Part shown: positions 46,186 to 55,106 of the stretch, in pieces | How positions within the stretch are numbered: the stretch's first letter is position 1 | Layout: every line of letters begins with the position of its first letter | Assembly: GCA_013816585.1 (NCBI GenBank) | Contig: JACDEE010000013.1 | Location: forward strand, 1-64,000 | DNA: 64,000 nt | Source: Sphingosinicella sp. | GTDB lineage: Bacteria; Pseudomonadota; Alphaproteobacteria; Sphingomonadales; Sphingomonadaceae | Direction of reading: 5' to 3' | Position numbers and translations under genes: made by a program | Notes under the pieces: generated by a model | The model's database searches: none | What the model was told of the DNA's origin: nothing | The model's input: only the letters and a program-made list of their open reading frames with translations

Positions 46186-47181
46186 TCAGCAGCCGATGCC
46201 GGGTTCGTTCCGATGCTCGCCCTTGACCCAGCGCACGGTCCCGGTGCTGGCGCGCATCACGACGCTTTCGGTAGTGATGCAATTCTTGCGGCGCTTGACA
46301 CCTTCCAGCAGCGAACCGTCGGTGACTCCGGTGGCGGCGAAAATCACGTCGCCCTTGGCCAGATCGTTCAGATGATAGATGCGGTCGAGATCCTCTACGC
46401 CCCATTTGGCGGCGCGGCCGCGTTCATCGTCGTTGCGGAAAAGCAGCCGCCCCTGGAACTGGCCGCCGACGCAGCGCAGCGCGGCGGCCGCGAGCACGCC
46501 CTCGGGAGCGCCGCCCGATCCCATATAGACGTCGATCGTGGTATCGGGATTGGTGACTGCGATCACGCCGGCGACATCGCCGTCCGGGATCAGCATGATC
46601 CCGCAGCCCAGGCCGCGAAGTTCAGCGATCAATTTTTCGTGCCGGGGCCGGTCCAGCACGCAGATGATGATATCGGACGGATCGACGCCCTTGGCCGCGG
46701 CGACCGACCGGATGTTCTCGGTCGGCGATTTATTGAGGTCTATCACGCCTTCGGGATAGCCGGGGCCGACCGCCAATTTGTCCATATAGACATCGGGCGC
46801 GTTGAGCAGGCAGCCTTGCTCCGCAATGGCGAGAACGGCCAGCGCATTGGGGCCCGCCTTGGCGGTGATGGTGGTGCCTTCCAGCGGATCGAGCGCGATG
46901 TCGATCCTGGGTCCGGTGCCTTGGGCCGATCCGACCTTTTCGCCGATGAACAGCATCGGGGCCTCGTCGCGTTCGCCTTCGCCGATGACGACCGTTCCGT
47001 CCATTTCGAGCGTGTTGAGCGCGGCGCGCATCGCTTCGACAGCGGCATGGTCCGCGGCCTTTTCATTGCCCCTGCCGATCAGCTTCGACGCGGCGACGGC
47101 CGCGGCTTCGGTCACTCGAACCATTTCCAGAACGAGCACTCGGTCGAGCACGTGGCTTGCGGTCACCATCTTTTCTGTCAT
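46186..47181 (-). CDS. glpX: Class II fructose-1,6-bisphosphatase GlpX
   Basis: A 331-residue Li+-sensitive FBPase of the GlpX type, needed for gluconeogenesis. Metal and substrate motifs are GEGERDEAP (about 68-76), DPLEGTT (about 97-103) and GSGGAPEGVLAAA (about 195-207). In an organism that lives on galactose by the non-phosphorylative route and on propionate, this enzyme supplies hexose phosphates. It appears to be read before recJ as a two-gene transcript. Confidence 0.95.
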   Translation of the reverse strand: MTEKMVTASHVLDRVLVLEMVRVTEAAAVAASKLIGRGNEKAADHAAVEAMRAALNTLEMDGTVVIGEGERDEAPMLFIGEKVGSAQGTGPRIDIALDPLEGTTITAKAGPNALAVLAIAEQGCLLNAPDVYMDKLAVGPGYPEGVIDLNKSPTENIRSVAAAKGVDPSDIIICVLDRPRHEKLIAELRGLGCGIMLIPDGDVAGVIAVTNPDTTIDVYMGSGGAPEGVLAAAALRCVGGQFQGRLLFRNDDERGRAAKWGVEDLDRIYHLNDLAKGDVIFAATGVTDGSLLEGVKRRKNCITTESVVMRASTGTVRWVKGEHRNEPGIGC

Positions 47182-47220
47182 CCTGTTTCTTCAAGGCTGG
47201 CAGCCGGATAGGCGAGGCAC

Positions 47221-47613
47221 ATGACAATGTCGAGAATGGCGGTGACGCTGACGATGCTGGCCGCTTTCGGTTCTGAGGGTGCGGCGCAGGCTCCCGTCGC
47301 GGCGCCAGGAAATGTGACGGCCGAGCAGGCATTGGCAAAGTATCGCGCGACCTTCAGGCCTCCTCCGGAGGTCATCTGTCCCAAGGATCCCGATCCGGAA
47401 GCCATCACCGTCTGCGGCAGGCGCCGGGCGGTCGATCCAAATCGCCTGCCCTTGCCGGTCAAACGGGAGCCTGGCGAGCGGATCAGAGGCGAGGCGGCGG
47501 TAATGGGTCCCGACTGCATTCGCCTTTGCCATCACCCGGTCCAGGTCGATCTGATCAAGGCCGTGCCGGCGGTCGTTGAGGGGATCAAGAAAATCCTTGA
47601 TCCCGACCGTTAG
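47221..47613 (+). CDS. Small secreted hypothetical protein (130 aa)
   Basis: A 130-residue protein with a signal peptide (about 1-23, cleavage after EGAAA). The mature part has two Cys pairs: CPKDPDPEAITVCGRR and CIRLCHHP, which look as if they form disulfides, and an Arg/Pro-rich middle. It resembles a common family of short periplasmic sphingomonad proteins, but I cannot name a function. It is divergent from glpX with 39 bases between the start codons. Confidence 0.65.
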   Translation: MTMSRMAVTLTMLAAFGSEGAAQAPVAAPGNVTAEQALAKYRATFRPPPEVICPKDPDPEAITVCGRRRAVDPNRLPLPVKREPGERIRGEAAVMGPDCIRLCHHPVQVDLIKAVPAVVEGIKKILDPDR

Positions 47614-47644
47614 TCCGCGCCCGCCGAATGTTCGATCCGGGCAC

Positions 47645-47669
47645 GGAACGGCATGGCCCGCCTGCCGTT
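47645..47669 (+). promoter_or_regulatory. EcfG-type general stress promoter upstream of the DUF1206 gene
   Basis: GGAAC at 47645-47649 and CGTT at 47666-47669 with a 16-base spacer, an exact match. The start codon is 32 bases further on. The gene upstream ends at 47613, so the site lies in the intergenic gap. Confidence 0.75.
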
Positions 47670-47701
47670 GACACCGATCGGCAATCGAGGCGTCATCCCG
47701 C

Positions 47702-48511
47702 ATGAACACAATATCGAAATTCGAAACTCTGGCGCGTCTCGGCTTTGCCGGGCGCGGGCTCATCTACGTCATGATCGGCTATCTGGCGCTTCGTTATCGC
47801 GAGTCGGCCGACGCGCCGGAAATAATGCATTCGCTGAATGAAAGCGCGATCGGCGCTCTGGTATTGCTCCTGATCGCAGTCGGGCTGCTGGGCTATGGCG
47901 CCTGGCGCTTGGTCGAAGGAGCGCTGGACCTTGAAGGCAAAGGAGATGACGCCAAGGGAATGCTCCTGCGGACCGCGCATCTGCTGAGCGGTTTGCTGCA
48001 TATCGGCCTGGGGGGCTATGCCCTTTCGGTGCTGGCTGACGGATCGGGCGAGCGGAAGGGCGACGAAAGCGGAAGCGAGCAGGTGGCCGGCTGGATGCTC
48101 GATATTCCGGGTGGCTACCTGCTGATCGGCATTGTCGGCGCCGGTCTGATCGCGACCGGCCTCTTTCAATTCCTGGCCGCTTGGCGGCTCGATTTCCTCA
48201 AGCATCTGCTGCCGCGCGCGGCGAACAGCCAATGGGTCGCCTGGGTCGGCCGCCTCGGCTATGCGGCCCGCGGCGTGGTTTTCGTTCTGATCGGTCTGTT
48301 TTTCTGGAACGCCGCCTCCAGCGGCCGCAAGAGCGAGGCCGGCGGCATGGACGACGCGCTGGACTGGCTTAACCAGGATCAACTGGTCGTAGTCGGTATA
48401 GGTCTTGTCCTGTTCGGCTTGTTCTGCCTGGTGGAGGCGATCTATCGGCGGATCACGAGCGAGAATGTGATCGGGCGGCTTCAGGCCAAGGCTCGTTCCC
48501 ACCGCCTCTGA
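47702..48511 (+). CDS. DUF1206 domain-containing membrane protein
   Basis: A 269-residue polytopic protein with three repeats of a two-helix unit, each beginning with a 'LGFAGRGLIYVMIGYLALR' or 'GYAARGVVFVLIGLFFW' signature; hydrophobic segments are near 15-33, 53-70, 90-110, 135-155, 180-200 and 222-240. The function of the family is unknown. An exact EcfG promoter is directly upstream, which places it in the general stress response. Confidence 0.85.
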   Translation: MNTISKFETLARLGFAGRGLIYVMIGYLALRYRESADAPEIMHSLNESAIGALVLLLIAVGLLGYGAWRLVEGALDLEGKGDDAKGMLLRTAHLLSGLLHIGLGGYALSVLADGSGERKGDESGSEQVAGWMLDIPGGYLLIGIVGAGLIATGLFQFLAAWRLDFLKHLLPRAANSQWVAWVGRLGYAARGVVFVLIGLFFWNAASSGRKSEAGGMDDALDWLNQDQLVVVGIGLVLFGLFCLVEAIYRRITSENVIGRLQAKARSHRL

Positions 48512-48576
48512 CGGGCTGGCCAGCCTTTCGCCGCGGGTCCGGCCCCGCTAGGAGACGAGGCTTGGAAGGACTGTTT

Positions 48577-50343
48577 ATGGCCGATACGAACGATGCTCCC
48601 GCTGCCGCTTTTCCGAGCCTGGAGGAAATGCAGCATTGGACCTGGGTGATGGGCCGGGCGCAGCAGATGATGCTCGAAAACATCTCCGAGCAGATGAACC
48701 AGGCGGTGGCCAAGACTTCGGCCGCGCCGGCCGCCAGTGTCTCGCCATGGCCAGGAATGTCGCTGTTCGGCGATCCGGCCGACATCGCCAAGGCTCAGGT
48801 CGATATGTGGACCCAGGGCATGGCCATCTGGCAGCGGGCGCTGGGCAGCCCCGGCGAAATCGCGGCGAGCGCGGCGGAGGACAAACGCTTCGCCGCCCCG
48901 CAATGGCGAGATCCGTTGTTCGACATGATCCGGCAAAGCTACCTCCTCATTTCCGACCGGTTGCTGGGCGGGGTAGAGGCGCTGGAAGGCGTGGACGAAA
49001 AGACCCGCGAGAAAATCCGCTTCGCCACCCGCGCGTTCGTCGATGCGATGGCGCCGTCTAATTTCGCGCTCACCAATCCTCTGGTGCTCGAACGAATGAT
49101 GGAAACGAAAGGCGAGAACCTGCTCAAGGGGCTTGAGAACATGCTTCGGGACATCGGCAAGGGGCAGCTGACCCACACCGATCCGGATGCGTTCGAGGTC
49201 GGCCGCAACGTCGCCACCACTCCCGGCAAAGTCGTAAAGCGCACACCGCTCTATGAGCTCATTCAATATTCCCCGACGACCGATCAGGTGTTCGCAACGC
49301 CGCTGATCATCTTCCCGCCCTGGATCAACCGTTTTTACATCCTAGATCTCAATCCGAAAAAGAGCTTCATCCGCTGGGCCGTCGAACAGGGGCTGACGGT
49401 TTTCGTCGTTTCATGGAAATCGGCCGACGAAAGTCTCGTCGATATCGGCATGGACGATTATGTGCTGGCGGAGATCGAGGCGATCGACACCGTTCGCGAT
49501 TTGCTGAACGTCGAGGCCGTCCATGCGATCGGCTATTGCGTCGCGGGGACCAAGCTTGCCGCGGGATTGGCGCTGCTGGCCGCGCGAAATGAAGCCGACA
49601 AGGTCGCCAGCGCGACCTTCTTCACCGCGCAGGTCGATTTTTCCGAAGCGGGCGATCTTGGGCTGTTCCTGGGCGACGAGCAGATGCAGCTCATCCAGCA
49701 ATTGTCGGCCGAGAAAGGTTATCTGGACGGGCGCTACATGGCGGCGACCTTCAACCTGCTTCGCGGCCGCGACCTGATCTGGAATTACGTCACCAACAAT
49801 TATCTGATGGGCGATGATTATCCCCAGTTCGACCTGCTCCACTGGAACGGCGACACCACCAACCTGCCGGCCAAATGGCATCAGACCTATCTGGATCAAT
49901 TGTACCGCCGGAACCTGCTGGTCGAGCCCGGAGCGGTCACGATCGACGGGACCCCGATCGACCTTACCAGGGTAAAGACGCCCACTTATGTCCAGGCGGG
50001 CCGGGAGGATCATATCGCGCCGCCGCAAAGCGTCTGGAAGATCACGCATCATTTCAAGGGACCGCTGCGATTCGTGCTGGCAGGGTCGGGGCATATCGCC
50101 GGCGTGGTGAACCCGCCCGAGGCGCAGAAATATCAATATTGGATCAATGACGCGAAGGTCGGCAGCCTTGATGAATTCATTGCCGGCGCCAGGGAAACCA
50201 AAGGAAGCTGGTGGCCCGACTGGATCCGGTGGATCGAAAATAGATCAAAGAAGAAGGTTGCCGCAAGCGGAGCGCGCGTAGCCGGCAAGGGCCGGTTGAA
50301 GGCGATCGAGGACGCGCCGGGAAGCTACGTCAGGTCGCGTTGA
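48577..50343 (+). CDS. phaC: Class I poly(R)-hydroxyalkanoate synthase PhaC
   Basis: PhaC polymerises (R)-3-hydroxyacyl-CoA to PHA granules. The 588-residue protein has the N-terminal dimerisation domain (about 60-250) and an alpha/beta hydrolase core with the lipase-like box GYCVAG where C321 is the nucleophile, D478 (GREDHIAP) and H506 (GSGHIAGV) complete the triad. The ATG with GAAGGA upstream is chosen over an earlier TTG. Phasin follows on the same strand, with candidate PhaR sites between the genes. Confidence 0.95.
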   Translation: MADTNDAPAAAFPSLEEMQHWTWVMGRAQQMMLENISEQMNQAVAKTSAAPAASVSPWPGMSLFGDPADIAKAQVDMWTQGMAIWQRALGSPGEIAASAAEDKRFAAPQWRDPLFDMIRQSYLLISDRLLGGVEALEGVDEKTREKIRFATRAFVDAMAPSNFALTNPLVLERMMETKGENLLKGLENMLRDIGKGQLTHTDPDAFEVGRNVATTPGKVVKRTPLYELIQYSPTTDQVFATPLIIFPPWINRFYILDLNPKKSFIRWAVEQGLTVFVVSWKSADESLVDIGMDDYVLAEIEAIDTVRDLLNVEAVHAIGYCVAGTKLAAGLALLAARNEADKVASATFFTAQVDFSEAGDLGLFLGDEQMQLIQQLSAEKGYLDGRYMAATFNLLRGRDLIWNYVTNNYLMGDDYPQFDLLHWNGDTTNLPAKWHQTYLDQLYRRNLLVEPGAVTIDGTPIDLTRVKTPTYVQAGREDHIAPPQSVWKITHHFKGPLRFVLAGSGHIAGVVNPPEAQKYQYWINDAKVGSLDEFIAGARETKGSWWPDWIRWIENRSKKKVAASGARVAGKGRLKAIEDAPGSYVRSR

Positions 50344-50367
50344 TGTCGGGCGGCCCGAAAGGGTCAT

Positions 50368-50380
50368 GTTGCAGTGCAAC
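50368..50380. promoter_or_regulatory. Candidate PhaR operator 1 (perfect palindrome)
   Basis: GTTGCA-G-TGCAAC, six-base arms around one base, in the gap between phaC and phasin. The TGC...GCA core agrees with the TGC-rich dyads reported for alphaproteobacterial PhaR repressors, which control phasin genes. Confidence 0.65.
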
Positions 50381-50415
50381 AAAATACTTGAAACTGCGGA
50401 ACGGATGGCCTATTT

Positions 50416-50428
50416 GCTGCATTGCAAC
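50416..50428. promoter_or_regulatory. Candidate PhaR operator 2
   Basis: GCTGCATTGCAAC matches the first operator at 11 of 13 positions and lies 48 bp further, about 60 bases before the phasin start. Together the two could bind PhaR cooperatively. Confidence 0.6.
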
Positions 50429-50490
50429 ATAGACGGAAGAAGGCTCCAAAGCCCCGCATCCGCCAGCGACAGCAGTAAAGGATCTAGAAA

Positions 50491-50949
50491 ATGGCTACCC
50501 AGCAGAAAAAGGCCGACAACGTAGCGCAGGCTACCGACCGCATCCAGACCGCCTTTGGCGACGTCAATGAGCGCGCCAAGACCGCCGTAGAGAAGAGCGC
50601 CAAGCTCCTCGAAGAAGCGACCGACCTCACCAAGGGCAATGTCGAGGCGATCGTCGCCTCTTCGAAGATCGTCGCCAAGGGCGTCGAGACGCTCGGTCAG
50701 GAAGCCGCTGATTATGGCCGTCGCAGCTTCGAGGAAGCTTCGGCTGCCCTGAAGAGCCTGGCCGAAGTCAAGTCGCCGACCGATTTCTTCAAGCTCCAGA
50801 GCGATTTTGCCCGTTCGGCCTTCGACAGCTTCGTCGCCGAAAGCTCGAAGACGAGCGAAGCGGTGATCAAGCTGGCCGGCGAAGTCGCCGAGCCGATCAC
50901 CAGCCGCTACGCCATTGCGGCTGAGCGCGTGAAGACGCTGGCCCTTTAA
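50491..50949 (+). CDS. Phasin family protein
   Basis: A 152-residue helical, Ala/Lys/Glu-rich protein of the phasin type that coats PHA granules. The amphipathic helices (ATDRIQTAFGDVNERAKTAVEKSAKLLEEA and the central KSPTDFFKLQSDFARSAFDSFVAES, the family core) are typical. It is preceded by candidate PhaR sites and followed by a strong terminator, so it is a monocistronic unit. Confidence 0.9.
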   Translation: MATQQKKADNVAQATDRIQTAFGDVNERAKTAVEKSAKLLEEATDLTKGNVEAIVASSKIVAKGVETLGQEAADYGRRSFEEASAALKSLAEVKSPTDFFKLQSDFARSAFDSFVAESSKTSEAVIKLAGEVAEPITSRYAIAAERVKTLAL

Positions 50950-50974
50950 GCCAGCGCTTCGAAACCTTATAAAG

Positions 50975-51014
50975 AAGGGCGGTTGCTCCCAAGGGGGGCG
51001 GCCGCCCTTTTTTT
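50975..51014 (+). terminator. Intrinsic terminator after the phasin gene
   Basis: A GC-rich stem (AAGGGCGG with CCGCCCTT) closing a 19-base loop that can fold further, followed by seven T residues. It starts about 26 bases after the stop codon. Confidence 0.88.
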
Positions 51015-51098
51015 CGTCACGGGCCCCGGCCGTTCGTCGACATAAGCGCACGGCAAGCCTTGCTCGACCGGGAGCCCATGCGATATTTATGCATTGAT

Positions 51099-51458
51099 AT
51101 GATCATGACCCATTCGACGACCATCATTGCCGGCGACCAGCGCGACAACGACAACGACGAAGGTACGGGCCTGGGCGTTGCCACGCGGACCCGCACGCGC
51201 ACCAAGACCCCGTCCCCCTACAAGGTGCTGATGCTGAATGACGACTACACGCCGATGGAATTCGTCGTGCTTTGCCTGCAGCGCTTCTTCCGGATGGATA
51301 TCGAGGATGCGACGCGGGTTATGCTGCACGTCCACCAGCGCGGTGTCGGGGTGTGCGGCGTGTTCAGCTATGAGGTGGCCGAGACCAAGGTCAGCCAGGT
51401 CATTGATTACGCGCGGGAAAACCAGCATCCGCTGCAATGTACGCTTGAAAAGGCCTGA
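51099..51458 (+). CDS. clpS: ATP-dependent Clp protease adaptor ClpS
   Basis: ClpS delivers N-end rule substrates to ClpAP. The C-terminal core is canonical: [18 protein letters not shown] (N-degron pocket), then [23 protein letters not shown] and the last [11 protein letters not shown]. The N-terminal 40 residues are variable and polar with an Arg-Thr repeat (TRTRTRTK), normal for the flexible extension. Two in-frame ATG codons (51099, 51105) could serve; earlier ones add unrelated sequence. Confidence 0.93.
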   Translation: MIMTHSTTIIAGDQRDNDNDEGTGLGVATRTRTRTKTPSPYKVLMLNDDYTPMEFVVLCLQRFFRMDIEDATRVMLHVHQRGVGVCGVFSYEVAETKVSQVIDYARENQHPLQCTLEKA

Positions 51459-51474
51459 TAGGCGCGGGCGGAGT

Positions 51475-52209
51475 CTAGCGCGGCTGGGGCAGCCAGCCGA
51501 TATCGATTTCCGCATAACGATCGGTAAAGTTGGCGCCCTCGGCCAGGCGGGCTTCGTTCATCACTTTGATCATATTGCCGTTGCGGCCGATCAGGCCATC
51601 ATCCACCAGGCCCCGCATCATTCGATTGACGTGGACCGCGGTAAGGCCGGTCGCGTCGCCAATTTCTTCCTGCGTCAGGGGAACGTGGAATTCATCGAGT
51701 CCGGCCCCGCCCATGATGCGGAGCCTCGCGAATATTTCGCAGAGCAACGAGGCGACCCGCGCCCGCGCCGAAGTCCGGCCGATCGAGGCCAGCCGATCCG
51801 CGAGCGAGACCCGTTCGGCGACGCTCAGGGTAAAGATGAGCGCGGCGAGACGCGGATGTTCCTGGAACAGCAAGGCGAGCTTGTCTTTGTCGAAAGGACA
51901 AAGCGTGACGTCTGTGACCGCAACGATGGAATCGGACGATTGGCCGAAGGCGAGGCTCGAAACACCAACGAGATCGCCGGGGAAGTGGAAGCGCATGATC
52001 TGCCGGCTGCCATTGCCGAGCAGGACCGACGAATGAAGCCAGCCTTTTTGTACGATGAAGAGTTCGCGGGCGCCATCATGCTCCCTCCGGATCATGGCTC
52101 CGCGCTTGAAGCTCCGTTCCTGCTCTTCCAGCTGGACGAGCGCATCCTGTTCCGGCGGCGTGAGCGCGACATAATGCGCCAGGCGCTCGGCTAAGCAGCT
52201 CCCCCCCAC
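51475..52209 (-). CDS. Crp/Fnr-family transcriptional regulator
   Basis: A 244-residue cAMP-receptor-like regulator: cyclic-nucleotide-binding fold at about 15-120 (VQKGWLHSSVLLGNGSRQIMRFHFPGDLVG) and a C-terminal winged helix with LTQEEIGDATGLTAVHVNRMMRGL (about 175-198) for DNA contact. The four-Cys cluster of FNR is absent (a single N-terminal Cys only), so it is not an oxygen-sensing FNR by that mechanism; a FixK- or stress-type role is more likely. The GTG start is used. An FNR-type box lies in its upstream gap shared with murA. Confidence 0.85.
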   Translation of the reverse strand: MGGSCLAERLAHYVALTPPEQDALVQLEEQERSFKRGAMIRREHDGARELFIVQKGWLHSSVLLGNGSRQIMRFHFPGDLVGVSSLAFGQSSDSIVAVTDVTLCPFDKDKLALLFQEHPRLAALIFTLSVAERVSLADRLASIGRTSARARVASLLCEIFARLRIMGGAGLDEFHVPLTQEEIGDATGLTAVHVNRMMRGLVDDGLIGRNGNMIKVMNEARLAEGANFTDRYAEIDIGWLPQPR

Positions 52210-52280
52210 TAATTCACATCCCCGCCAAGCAAACTACCAAAAACGTGTGCCGCTTCTAGAATGTAAATCTCCCTTATGCT

Positions 52281-52294
52281 CTGATCGAAATCAA
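52281..52294. promoter_or_regulatory. FNR/FixK-type box between the regulator and murA
   Basis: CTGAT-CGAA-ATCAA differs from the ideal TTGAT-N4-ATCAA at only the first base. It is placed 72 bases upstream of the regulator start and 83 bases upstream of murA. It could be used for autoregulation by the neighbouring Crp/Fnr protein. Confidence 0.55.
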
Positions 52295-52376
52295 GAAGTC
52301 GTTTCAGTCGTGATATTTAGCTGCCCCCCTCAGCACGCTGCTTGCACGCTCGCGCCAAAGTTCTAGAAGCCCAGCC

Positions 52377-53660
52377 ATGGATCGGATCATCATCAAGGGC
52401 GGCAAGCCCCTTTACGGCGGGATTTGCATTTCAGGCGCCAAGAACGCCGCTTTGACCTTGCTTCCCTGCGCGCTGCTGACCGACGACCCGTTGACGCTCC
52501 GCAACCTGCCGCGTCTCGCCGATGTCGACAGTTTCGGTCATCTGCTCAACCAGCTTGGCGTTTCGACCACGATCGAAGGTGCACGACCCGACGAGTTTGG
52601 ACGGGTCATGACGCTTCGCGCGTCGAACATCGCCTCAACCGTCGCGCCCTATGACATCGTGCGCAAGATGCGCGCCTCCATCCTGGTCCTGGGCCCGTTG
52701 CTCGCGCGCGCGGGCCAGGCGACGGTGTCGCTGCCCGGCGGGTGCGCGATCGGAATGCGGCCGATCGACCTTCACCTGAAGGCGCTGGAGGCGCTGGGCG
52801 CGGAAATCGAGATCACTGCGGGCTATGTAAAGGCGACCGCGCCCAAGGGCGGACTGGTGGGCGGTACGATCAGTTTCCCGCAGGTTTCGGTCGGCGCGAC
52901 CGAGAATGCCTTGATGGCGGCGGTTCTGGCCAAGGGCACGACCATTATCGAGAATGCGGCGCGCGAACCCGAAATCACCGATCTCGCCAAATGCCTGATC
53001 GCGATGGGCGCCAGCATCGAGGGGCTTCGAACCGACACGCTGACGGTCCGCGGCAAGAGCAAGCTGCACGGCGCAACCTATGCGGTAATGCCTGACCGGA
53101 TCGAGGCCGGTAGCTATGCCTGCGCCGCCCTCATCACCGGCGGATCGCTGGAGCTGATGGGCGCGCGCAAGGAGACCATGCCTTCGATCCTGTCGGGCCT
53201 CGTCGAGGCGGGCGCAATCATCGAGGACGTAGAGGGCGGGATCAAGGTCAGCGCGAATGGCGGGTTAAAGCCGCTTTCCCTCTCGACCGCGCCTTATCCG
53301 GCCTTCCCGACCGACATGCAGGCGCAGTTCATGGCGATGCTCGCTTTGGCGAACGGTACCAGCCTGCTGACCGAGACGATCTTTGAAAACCGCTACATGC
53401 ATGTTCCCGAACTGGCCCGAATGGGCGCTGAAATCGAGGTCAAGGGGCGCACGGCCGTCGTTCGCGGCGTGGATAAACTGCATGGCGCCCAGGTCATGGC
53501 GACCGACCTCCGGGCTTCGATGAGCCTGATCATCGCCGGCCTTGCGGCCGAAGGCGAGACCGAGGTGGGCCGGGTCTATCATCTCGATCGCGGCTATGAG
53601 CGGCTCGAGGAGAAATTGCAGGCGGTCGGGGCGGATATCGAGCGGCAGAGTGACGGGTAG
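52377..53660 (+). CDS. murA: UDP-N-acetylglucosamine 1-carboxyvinyltransferase MurA
   Basis: MurA makes enolpyruvyl-UDP-GlcNAc, the first committed step of peptidoglycan synthesis. It is 427 residues long with the two inverse alpha/beta domains; the PEP-binding Cys is C123 in LPGGCAIG, so the enzyme should be fosfomycin-sensitive. [13 protein letters not shown] and the [17 protein letters not shown] block near 380 are characteristic. The gene is followed by a 10-bp hairpin. Confidence 0.96.
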   Translation: MDRIIIKGGKPLYGGICISGAKNAALTLLPCALLTDDPLTLRNLPRLADVDSFGHLLNQLGVSTTIEGARPDEFGRVMTLRASNIASTVAPYDIVRKMRASILVLGPLLARAGQATVSLPGGCAIGMRPIDLHLKALEALGAEIEITAGYVKATAPKGGLVGGTISFPQVSVGATENALMAAVLAKGTTIIENAAREPEITDLAKCLIAMGASIEGLRTDTLTVRGKSKLHGATYAVMPDRIEAGSYACAALITGGSLELMGARKETMPSILSGLVEAGAIIEDVEGGIKVSANGGLKPLSLSTAPYPAFPTDMQAQFMAMLALANGTSLLTETIFENRYMHVPELARMGAEIEVKGRTAVVRGVDKLHGAQVMATDLRASMSLIIAGLAAEGETEVGRVYHLDRGYERLEEKLQAVGADIERQSDG

Positions 53661-53671
53661 TCGGTTTTAGG

Positions 53672-53695
53672 GACGTCACGGGCGGCCGTGACGTC
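53672..53695 (+). terminator. Hairpin after murA
   Basis: A perfect 10-bp stem (GACGTCACGG / CCGTGACGTC) closes a GCGG loop, 12 bases after the murA stop. No T-tract follows, so it is a likely but not classical terminator. Confidence 0.55.
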
Positions 53696-53804
53696 GAACG
53701 GGCTCGGTTGGCGCGGCTAACCGCCCCGTCGGCCGGGCTTGTCGGTCTCTGCGGCTGCTAGCGATTGCTGCGCACTCGCCGCGCTGCCGCTGGACCGACC
53801 AGCC

Positions 53805-55106
53805 TTAAACCCATCGTTCCATAGCGTGGATGGTCAGCCCGACCAGCCCGCCCACGATCGTGCCGTTGATGCGGATATATTGCAGATCCCGGCCGACCGC
53901 GCCTTCCAGGCGGTTGGTGATGGTTTGGGCATCCCAGCCACGGATCGTTTCCGAAACCAGGGTGACGATGCCGCTGCCGTAGCTGGCGACCGCGCCGACC
54001 AGGGCGCGGCGGGCGAATTTGTTGATCGTCTGACTGAGCCTCGGATCCTGCTGAAGAAGATCGCCCAATTGCCGGACGGCGTCGCCGAACTTGCCGGCCA
54101 TGGTGGCGTCGGGATCGCGCGCGGCCTTCAATAAACCGGCCCGGACATTTTCCCACAGGCCCTCGACCCAATCGGTGACCGCCTTGTTCTCGACGATCTG
54201 GTTCTTCAATTCTTCGACCTTCACCCGCATCGCGGGATCGTAGCGCATGTCCCAGGCGAGCTGCGCCATGCCTTCCTCGGCTTTGGCGCGAAGCGGATGA
54301 TAGGGGTCGATCGCCATTTCGATGGTGAGCCGCCGCAGGCCATCGATGATCGAATCCGCGATCTTTTCGTCGAGCCCGGTAAGGCGAACGACCAGGCCGG
54401 TGCGGTCATGGACCATCACCCGGATGAGCTCTTCATTGGCGTCCAGGGTACGTCCCGCCCAGGTGATGATCCCGTCGAGGATCGGCACGTGCCGCTCGTC
54501 CGTGATCGCGGCCTCGAGCGATGCCCCGAGCAACGGTGACACTTCAAGCGAGCGCATGCGCGACGAAACCGCGCTTTTGACCATCCCGCCCAGATGTTCG
54601 GGATCGAGCGATTCCAATATGTCGGCGATGAGGCGTGATGCGCCTTCGCGCAGCCGCCCCTCGCCCGGCGGATTGCTGAGGAATCGGCCGATCGCTCCGG
54701 CGACATTGACCGCGCGCATCCGCCGCGCCACGACCGAGGGGGTAAGGAAATTGTCGCGCAGGAACAGGGCCAAAGTGTCGCCGATCCTGTCCTTGTTCCG
54801 GGGAATGATCGCCGTGTGCGGTATGGGAAGGCCAAGCGGATGGCGGAACAAGGCCGTCACCGCGAACCAGTCGGCAAGGCCGCCCACCATCGCCGCTTCG
54901 GCAAAGGCCTTTACGAAGCTCCAGGCGGCGGAATGATCGTCGAATCGATTGGCGACCAGGAAGAGGATCGCCATCGCCACCAGCGAGCCGGTGGCGATGA
55001 TCCGCATTCCCTGAACGCCGCCCTGGACGGGGTTGAAACGATCTAATCCGGACCTTGCGAGCAGGCTCATGCCTGATTCAATAGCCGAACCTTCGTCTTT
55101 GTTCAC
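53805..55106 (-). CDS. DUF445 family membrane protein
   Basis: A 433-residue protein of the DUF445 family (YjiN-like), with one or two N-terminal hydrophobic segments (about 25-50 and 60-80, ADWFAVTALFRHPLGLPIPHTAIIP), a long helical middle and a C-terminal hydrophobic block (YIRINGTIVGGLVGLTIHAMERWV). The GTG start overlaps the RND pump stop as GTGA, so it is translated as the third member of the efflux operon. A role beside an RND pump is inference; the family is uncharacterised. Confidence 0.85.
   Translation of the reverse strand: MNKDEGSAIESGMSLLARSGLDRFNPVQGGVQGMRIIATGSLVAMAILFLVANRFDDHSAAWSFVKAFAEAAMVGGLADWFAVTALFRHPLGLPIPHTAIIPRNKDRIGDTLALFLRDNFLTPSVVARRMRAVNVAGAIGRFLSNPPGEGRLREGASRLIADILESLDPEHLGGMVKSAVSSRMRSLEVSPLLGASLEAAITDERHVPILDGIITWAGRTLDANEELIRVMVHDRTGLVVRLTGLDEKIADSIIDGLRRLTIEMAIDPYHPLRAKAEEGMAQLAWDMRYDPAMRVKVEELKNQIVENKAVTDWVEGLWENVRAGLLKAARDPDATMAGKFGDAVRQLGDLLQQDPRLSQTINKFARRALVGAVASYGSGIVTLVSETIRGWDAQTITNRLEGAVGRDLQYIRINGTIVGGLVGLTIHAMERWV

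Noticed and set aside
44491-47211. A 906-codon plus-strand open frame opposite recJ and glpX
   Set aside because: It is the mirror of two well-conserved genes; its translation is Arg/His/Gly-rich with no domain, the typical antisense artefact of high-GC DNA.
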